Below the pieces are notes generated by a model. That model saw only the letters and a list, made by a program, of their open reading frames with translations. It was not told where the DNA came from and did no database searches. This document shows positions 58,324 to 64,000 of a stretch of DNA of 64,000 bases, in pieces (positions within the stretch are counted from its first letter, which is position 1; each line of letters opens with the position of its first letter). The DNA comes from Manihot esculenta (lineage: Eukaryota; Streptophyta; Magnoliopsida; Malpighiales; Euphorbiaceae): NCBI RefSeq assembly GCF_001659605.2, contig NC_035166.2, positions 22,627,457-22,691,456 of the forward strand, given 5' to 3'. A program made the position numbers and the translations under genes.

Positions 58324-61300
58324 TCAATTTGCTTGCTGCATAAAATGAAGAAAACAGTAAAAGAAAAAAACGTGAGTCATACTAAGTTAATGAGAAGTTT
58401 AAATTAGCCAGCTAACACGGAGAAGGCAGGATGTGATAATGATGCACAGGTAAGGCTATTCAATGCATGAATGCAAAAGGATGAAAAACAAAAGGTTTAA
58501 ATTGATGCTAAGAGAAGGAAGATATCTATACGGTACATTCTATACTGATGCAACACCCGACCAATGAAGTAAAACTATGTGTCACAGGTGAAACCTCACG
58601 GGGTAAATAAACAGCTGAACTAAGTGAAGAATGCAAACTACAAACAGAAACAACTTCTTTTTTCAATTGTGACTGAACCATGAAATTAGCATTACTTTTC
58701 TTGTAATGAAAATAAGCATTTGTTAAGCTCATCACTTCTTGCTGAAAAGATTTAGGAGGATTATACAGGTAAGTAAGCATAATTCTACACTTGTGCCACT
58801 AAATACATCTTCCTTAGAATTTGGATCCATTGGTAGTAAAAGATTAGGGACATACACATTATGATCACAAATGAACAACACAAATTGAAAGTGAACAAAC
58901 ACAGGTCATGCCAGTGGACAAACAAAGTAGCATGCAACTACATTAGAAATTAATATAAATAGCTGACTATATATTATATAATTAGACATGATCTGAATCC
59001 TCTTAAGTGCATAAAAATAAAAATAAAAACAAAAATAAAAACACTGCACAATCCAGTAATATACAGCACAAAGAATAGCTTGCATAACCTGGTGATACTG
59101 ATTCTCACTAAACATTGCAACGCTGCAAGGCCCAGATGCAGAACCCCAAGTATGATGGCCATTGTCATATATAGGTCTAGTCAGTTCAAAATTGCCATTA
59201 ACTTGATAAACAGAATGGTCTCCTTGGGAGTTCATCTGCATCTCAGGCTTCATTTTCTTCACTTCAGGCAAATTTAAACTACTAAATGGATGGTATGAGA
59301 ATTGTTCATCAAGTTGTACACTTAAGCATGTATTGCTACTTAAATTGCATAATGCACCACCATCCTGTCCCATGTTATCAACTGGTCCCAGATTCCCAAT
59401 TTCAGAGTGTTTGCCAGGATCATAATAACCAGAACAGCCTGGAAGTGATGTACTGGTAGACCCTTCCATATCTCTGTAGAAAACAAAATGAATCCAGTTA
59501 TAAGATAACAAGTAATGATGAAAGAAAAAGGAAACCTGTTTGCCATGTAAACAGTTATCAAATAAAAAATATAAAACGGGAGAAGTAACAGAGTTAACAG
59601 GGGTCCGTTACTAGCATCTGAAAATAAATAATATGTGCTAATAGGAGTTGGTCGGTAGTGGCCTGGCGACAACTTTTCATATACTTTAATGCCCAAGTGA
59701 TGTATACCTATGACCAAAAATTACTTTGTATAATGATCTCTCAGCCTGACATTTATTACAACTTTACATGGTACAGGGACACTAAATTCAAAGACGCATA
59801 ATTGAGGAAGATTTACCTTTGAGGCAAAAAGTTTTGCTCATTGGATATTATCAGATGTTGATTGCTATCATTTGGAAGCCATGATAGAGGTTGGGCCTCT
59901 TGCATGCTGTTTATAATAGTTGGTAAATCCATTCCATTCTGAAACTGTGAAGTAGATTACTCCAAATAAGATTTTCCCACTAGCAAAATCAGTTCATTAC
60001 ATGGCCAGTGCATTACCTGGCTATTGCATTCTAGTGGCACAAGTTGGCACCTCCCAATATTTTCCTGCCAAAGAATAGTACCACTATAAGAATATAATAC
60101 CCAAGTTATTCCAGTACTTCCCCATTTCTTGCTAAGGTTGTAAAAACAATTAACAGTTCTATCATGCAGTGTTGACAATTAAGTCGTACATATAAATGCT
60201 GTCAAAAAGCTTGCAAGGAACACATGATATCTCAATCAAGATGTGGAATGATTTTAGAACATAAAATACATTATTGATAAACATGAAGGCTGCAGGAAGA
60301 CTAAAGATTTGTCACTAGCTAGAGATAATTATTGAGAAGGTCAGTAGGGATACGAAGAGTGTTGTGAATTACCAGAAGATGTGAAATTGAGATGCAGACT
60401 CAATCTTCCAAACATATCTCTACAATATGCTACCTTAAATGAGTGATAACTAGCCATAACACCAACAATGTATTGAGGAACCATACCTTCTGGAGATGGA
60501 TTTGGTTAATCGACTCTTTCAGTGAGTTTTCCATTTGATTGAGATGTTCTATGCTATCAACCTTATCAAGATTATTCCAATAGCTGAAAAAAGGCATGAA
60601 ACTGTAAGACTTACTGCCTATTATAGAGTAAAAAAGGAAGTCATAATATGCATCTACGTTAAGCTGTACATGTGCCACAGGCCTACAGCAGGCATACCTA
60701 AGTATTAAACGTCATAGCAAATATGCTGGAAGTAGAAATTTAACAAAAGTTAAAATTTCAGAGAGAACAGAAGAAGAACGAGAAGTCACAAGATTCTAAG
60801 GGTCTGACTAGGAAAATCAGGTCAGACAAGATTTATCTGACACGTAAATTTTACTTTCTTTGGCAGAGATATTCAAGTATTTGAGACCTCAATTTTGGTA
60901 CAAACCAGAACATTTATGACAATGTTTCCTTAGTTGTTTTCTGGTTTTGATTACAGCAAGGAGAAAAATCTGTAGCAAATAGGATAAATATGAAAACACA
61001 TGTACAAGGATGTCAAAGTTGACAAGATATGTCCTGCATAAAAACAGTTTGTCTGCTGCACCTCTTTGGAGTTGATTTATAATATGAAAAGGAAAAAAGT
61101 AGGACGAAATTCTGGAAGATTTTCAGTTCTTATTGGTACACCAGGCAGAACCAAAGTTTCAGAGTCATGCAATACTAAAGATAGCTAGACTTTGTAGCAT
61201 AAAAGTGAAAGGAATGTTTTAATGGCTAAAAGATTGAAAGTGAACCTCATTCTGTTCTGTATTTCTGTAAGTTGTGCTTGCAACAACCTGACTTGATCAG

Positions 61301-62348
61301 CCAATTTCTGCTTATTACACATTAACCACAAAATAAACTATTGGCACGGATGCTAACATAAGAATCCAAAATCTTTATAATGATAAAAATGTCTGCAATC
61401 ACTTCATACCTCGACTGTTTGAGAGCTGCAAGGAAAAGAAAAAAGGACATTGAGATCCTTTTTAAGTCCTTTTTAACAAAACAATCCACTAACTTGACCA
61501 AAATAATCACATACCTTGCACCCAAAAAGTCTTGTATATTCACATCGTGGTCCAATTTCTTGAAGGTTTTCCTCAATACCTACATTCTCAAGAAGAAAAC
61601 CAAATTGATTACATGAATTGAAGACAAAATGTAGGTCCAATATTGACTAAAAAGAAGAAAAGCATTAAAACAAAAAGGACATTTTGGAGAATGGATGGCA
61701 GTAATCTTACTTCAAGGCTCTCCACTTTCCTGTTCCAATTAAATGGAAACTCTTAGCTATATTATCACAAAAATTCAACCAAACTGCTAAGTTCTAACTG
61801 GAAAACCTCAAAGTTTCAGTACAAGTCTCATACCTTTTTGCCCTTTCCTGCGGAGTTAATTGAGCAAATTTTGCAAAAACATCTTCAAAATTGCTGTAAA
61901 AGTTAAATGTGAAAAACTAAATAAATAAATGAATAAACATATACTCTAACTTCTCAGTTTTCTGAGGCATTTGGAGTATTTGCCACTGATAATGAGATTA
62001 TTCAAACACAGATGCTTAATATTATCTGTAATAGTGAAACAATAATGAAGTTCATCGTTTTCCATCATTTATATGAGTTGCCTTGATTGTCATAGCTACA
62101 TGAATATTATTCTAAGTTATATTTAACCAAAAAGGACAGTGAAATACACAACAGTCAATTCACCTGTGCTCTCCTTGAAATAATGTAGGCCTTCCCGTTG
62201 GAGAAAACAAGAGGAGGACTATATCTATGTCACATAATATAGACAATTCCTTAGCTTTCTTCAAGATCCCATTCCTTCGTTTTGAATAGGTCACTTGTCT
62301 ATTGCTGGTGCTCTCTAACCTCTTTATCTTTAGCTTAACCCTTCCCAT
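58324..62348 (-). CDS. AGL65: MIKC*-type MADS-box transcription factor, AGL65-like
   Basis: This is a nuclear factor of the MIKC* P-clade (AGL30/65/94), which dimerises with AGL66/104 types to control late pollen genes. Eleven coding exons join in frame to 356 residues: 62348-62164, 61893-61834, 61729-61711, 61579-61515, 61425-61410, 61307-61246, 60583-60487, 60064-60017, 59938-59817, 59473-59089 and 58335-58324. The MADS domain starts [19 protein letters not shown] and has [20 protein letters not shown]. Then come [29 protein letters not shown], a divergent K-like region ([36 protein letters not shown]) and a Gln/Asn/Ser-rich tail with SWLPNDSNQ. The last exon encodes only QAN and stop. A leader intron (about 62350-63078) holds a (CTT)n tract. 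The AGL65 choice rests on synteny with PNSB4. Confidence 0.92.
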
Positions 62349-63190
62349 CCTGCAATCAATAGGTGGTAAAACCAAACCCTTGAGACTACAATGACCAACC
62401 AGCCGCCAACTTTAGCCAAATTTTAATCCTCCCTTTTGCCTCTATACAAGGCTCAACACCCACTCACTTCAATTATGCTAAAAATATACCTCTCCAGTTG
62501 AAGCTTTCATCCCAGGCACCACATCTAGATCGCGAATATGGTTTTCACCGGGATAGAAAAACTAAATTCTTCACCCCACCCCCCAAAAAAAAGAAAAAGA
62601 AGAAGAAGAAGAAGAAGAAGAAGATAAAACCAGGGAATTCTGGAACAAAATTCCTTTATCTTCTACACTATTTATATACAGAACAAAGAGGTTACAGACA
62701 AACAAAATTAAATAACACCCACTAGCAAAAACCGACCAGTTTCACAATAATAATAGAAACCCTCTTGTCATTAGCTTTATAAATAGCGGAGGCAGAAGAG
62801 AATTTACGGAAACAAAGTACAGGTAAACTCAAATTATGTATATACCCACTTGAGAAAAAGATCAAGGAATAGCATAAACATAGCAAATGTTACAATTTGA
62901 ATGGAAAAAATCTACTGTAGCTAAGAAATTCAGCGAGAATAATAACAAAAAAGAACACATTTACAATGAAAATACCCAAAAAAAAAAAAAAAAGCAAACA
63001 AGAGGCAGCAGAGAGAATTGAATGGGAGGAGGGAGAGAGAATGGATAAAAGGGGACAAATTTGGGCGAAGGGCGTACCTTTGATTTCGGTGGGTAATTTA
63101 AGCAGGACCAACCAACCCCAAATTTGTATTTGCGCAGTTAGCTGGATAAAGAAATGAGCAGTGACCAGTGAGATTTATATTCGTAAAGAG
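62349..63190 (-). other. 5' leader intron, leader exon and promoter of AGL65-like gene
   Basis: On the minus strand an acceptor CAG|G directly precedes the ATG, and a donor GGTACG lies at about 63080-63075, so the leader is split by a ~730-bp intron. A TATA-like ATATAAATC near 63182-63172 sits at a suitable distance upstream of a leader exon at about 63150-63079. No other gene lies here. Confidence 0.5.
62597..62624. repeat. (AAG)n microsatellite in AGL65-like leader intron
   Basis: About nine AAG units follow an A-rich run. On the gene's strand this is a pyrimidine (CTT)n tract inside the leader intron. Confidence 0.95.
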
Positions 63191-63544
63191 CAGGGAGTAT
63201 CGGGAACCCAATGAATATTAGTACTACCTTACATCATTTGATTAATCGTAGTCATGAAGTCGTTCAAATTTGATTTTTTTTTTTTAAATTTTTATGAATG
63301 TTGCCAAAGTTTTTAATCTTTTCAGTTGCAAACTTCCATGACACGGCTTCTGGTTTCGCATATCTGGTGAATGTGGGTGAAAGGGCGTGAAAAATACTGT
63401 CCACGAACGGTGTCGTATCAAGCTGAGAATCTATTCATTGCGAAAAACCGTCCTTTGAGAAACGGGTAAAGTCCACCGACCTAAAATGACGTAGCCGACA
63501 AGTTGGCAGATGGCATCCTAGAACGGTTCTCATGGGTCTGTAAA

Positions 63545-64000
63545 TCTCTATAAATTCCTAAAACCCTATCTGCCTTCTCTGTACGGCGCCTTCGTCCCTC
63601 TGAGGACGCTGTTCATTCCTCTTCCTAAAATGGTTTCCCTTTCTTCTCTTTACTGAGTTGATGTTGAATTAAGGGAATTCATTTTAGGAAGGGAATGAAT
63701 ACTGTCATCAGAGAGATTCTCTGTTGTTTGTAGTCGGAGGAATTGGTTACCAGTGTGGGGTAGCTTCTAGATTAGATTACAAATCTACAAGCATTGGATC
63801 TGGTGAGTGGAGAAGCAAAGCAAGGAGTTATTGATCGGCGGATGAGAACGGGAGGCAGAGAAAGGCCATCCACAAACCAACTATTGAAATCGGTATCATA
63901 GCTTAAGGATTTACCTGCGCTGGCTGCTCAAATATAAATATTAATCCTTGGAAATTGTAAAGAAAATGAATACTGTGTTATCGAAACAGTTAATTTGTCA
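63545..64000 (+). other. Probable 5' end of a plus-strand gene running off the window
   Basis: A TATA element ctctataaattcc (about 63546-63558) is followed by a telo-box AAACCCTA (63561-63568) and a pyrimidine-rich start region. A good donor, ctggtgagt, occurs near 63800, compatible with a non-coding first exon. No start codon with a recognisable protein is reached before the end. Together with the AGL65 promoter it forms a ~400-bp divergent promoter region. Confidence 0.4.

Noticed and set aside
62498..62725. Open frame with a long poly-Lys run.
   Set aside because: It is the translation of the (AAG)n microsatellite in the AGL65-like leader intron.
1..64000. CRISPR arrays, operons, bacterial promoters or ribosome binding sites.
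   Set aside because: The window is plant nuclear DNA with spliced genes; no regularly spaced repeat-spacer array exists.

Overview
The window is nuclear DNA from a flowering plant. It has AT-rich intergenic DNA, GT-AG introns, plant gene families (NAC, PLS-type PPR, MIKC* MADS, Lhca4, alpha-expansin, chloroplast NDH subunit B4) and LTR retrotransposons primed by initiator-Met tRNA. The proteins look like a core eudicot. Malpighiales (Euphorbiaceae-like) is my guess from remembered similarity, not something proven here.

Layout. 1-5.4 kb: AT-rich intergenic DNA with degenerate repeats. 5.4-6.7 kb (-): a NAC100-type gene with a miR164 site. 11.3-12.8 kb (+): an intronless PPR gene. 13.2-16.5 kb (-): a DUF962/Mpo1-like gene whose large intron holds TRIM elements in inverted orientation. 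19.2-23.5 kb: a rearranged PNSB4 (NDF6) locus. A broken 5' copy of PNSB4 is followed by a copy of an expansin gene plus the Lhca4 promoter, and then by the intact PNSB4. 23.9-37.8 kb: an old minus-strand Ty3/Gypsy element split by a young plus-strand one with two 2,374-bp LTRs, a TGCAA target duplication, intact gag and ruined pol. 40.4-41.5 kb (+): a chloroplast ACHT-type thioredoxin gene. 45.3-46.6 kb (-): a polycistronic box C/D snoRNA gene with its own TATA and telo-box promoter. 47.3-51.3 kb: an RNase H fragment of a non-LTR element, tandem repeats and hAT-type MITEs. 54.8-57.7 kb (+): intact alpha-expansin and Lhca4, the parents of the 20-22 kb copy. 58.3-62.3 kb (-): an AGL65-type MIKC* MADS gene. 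63.5 kb to the end: the probable start of a plus-strand transcription unit.

How it fits together. DUF962 gene, PNSB4 and AGL65 appear in the order I remember for Arabidopsis At1g18720, At1g18730 and At1g18750, so the window is probably that conserved block widened by nested transposons. The intact PNSB4, a subunit of the chloroplast NDH complex that associates with photosystem I, now lies just downstream of a copied Lhca4 promoter carrying a G-box and I-boxes. The snoRNA cluster and this promoter capture are the two observations I rate highest. Exon boundaries were set by hand from splice signals and frame continuity.
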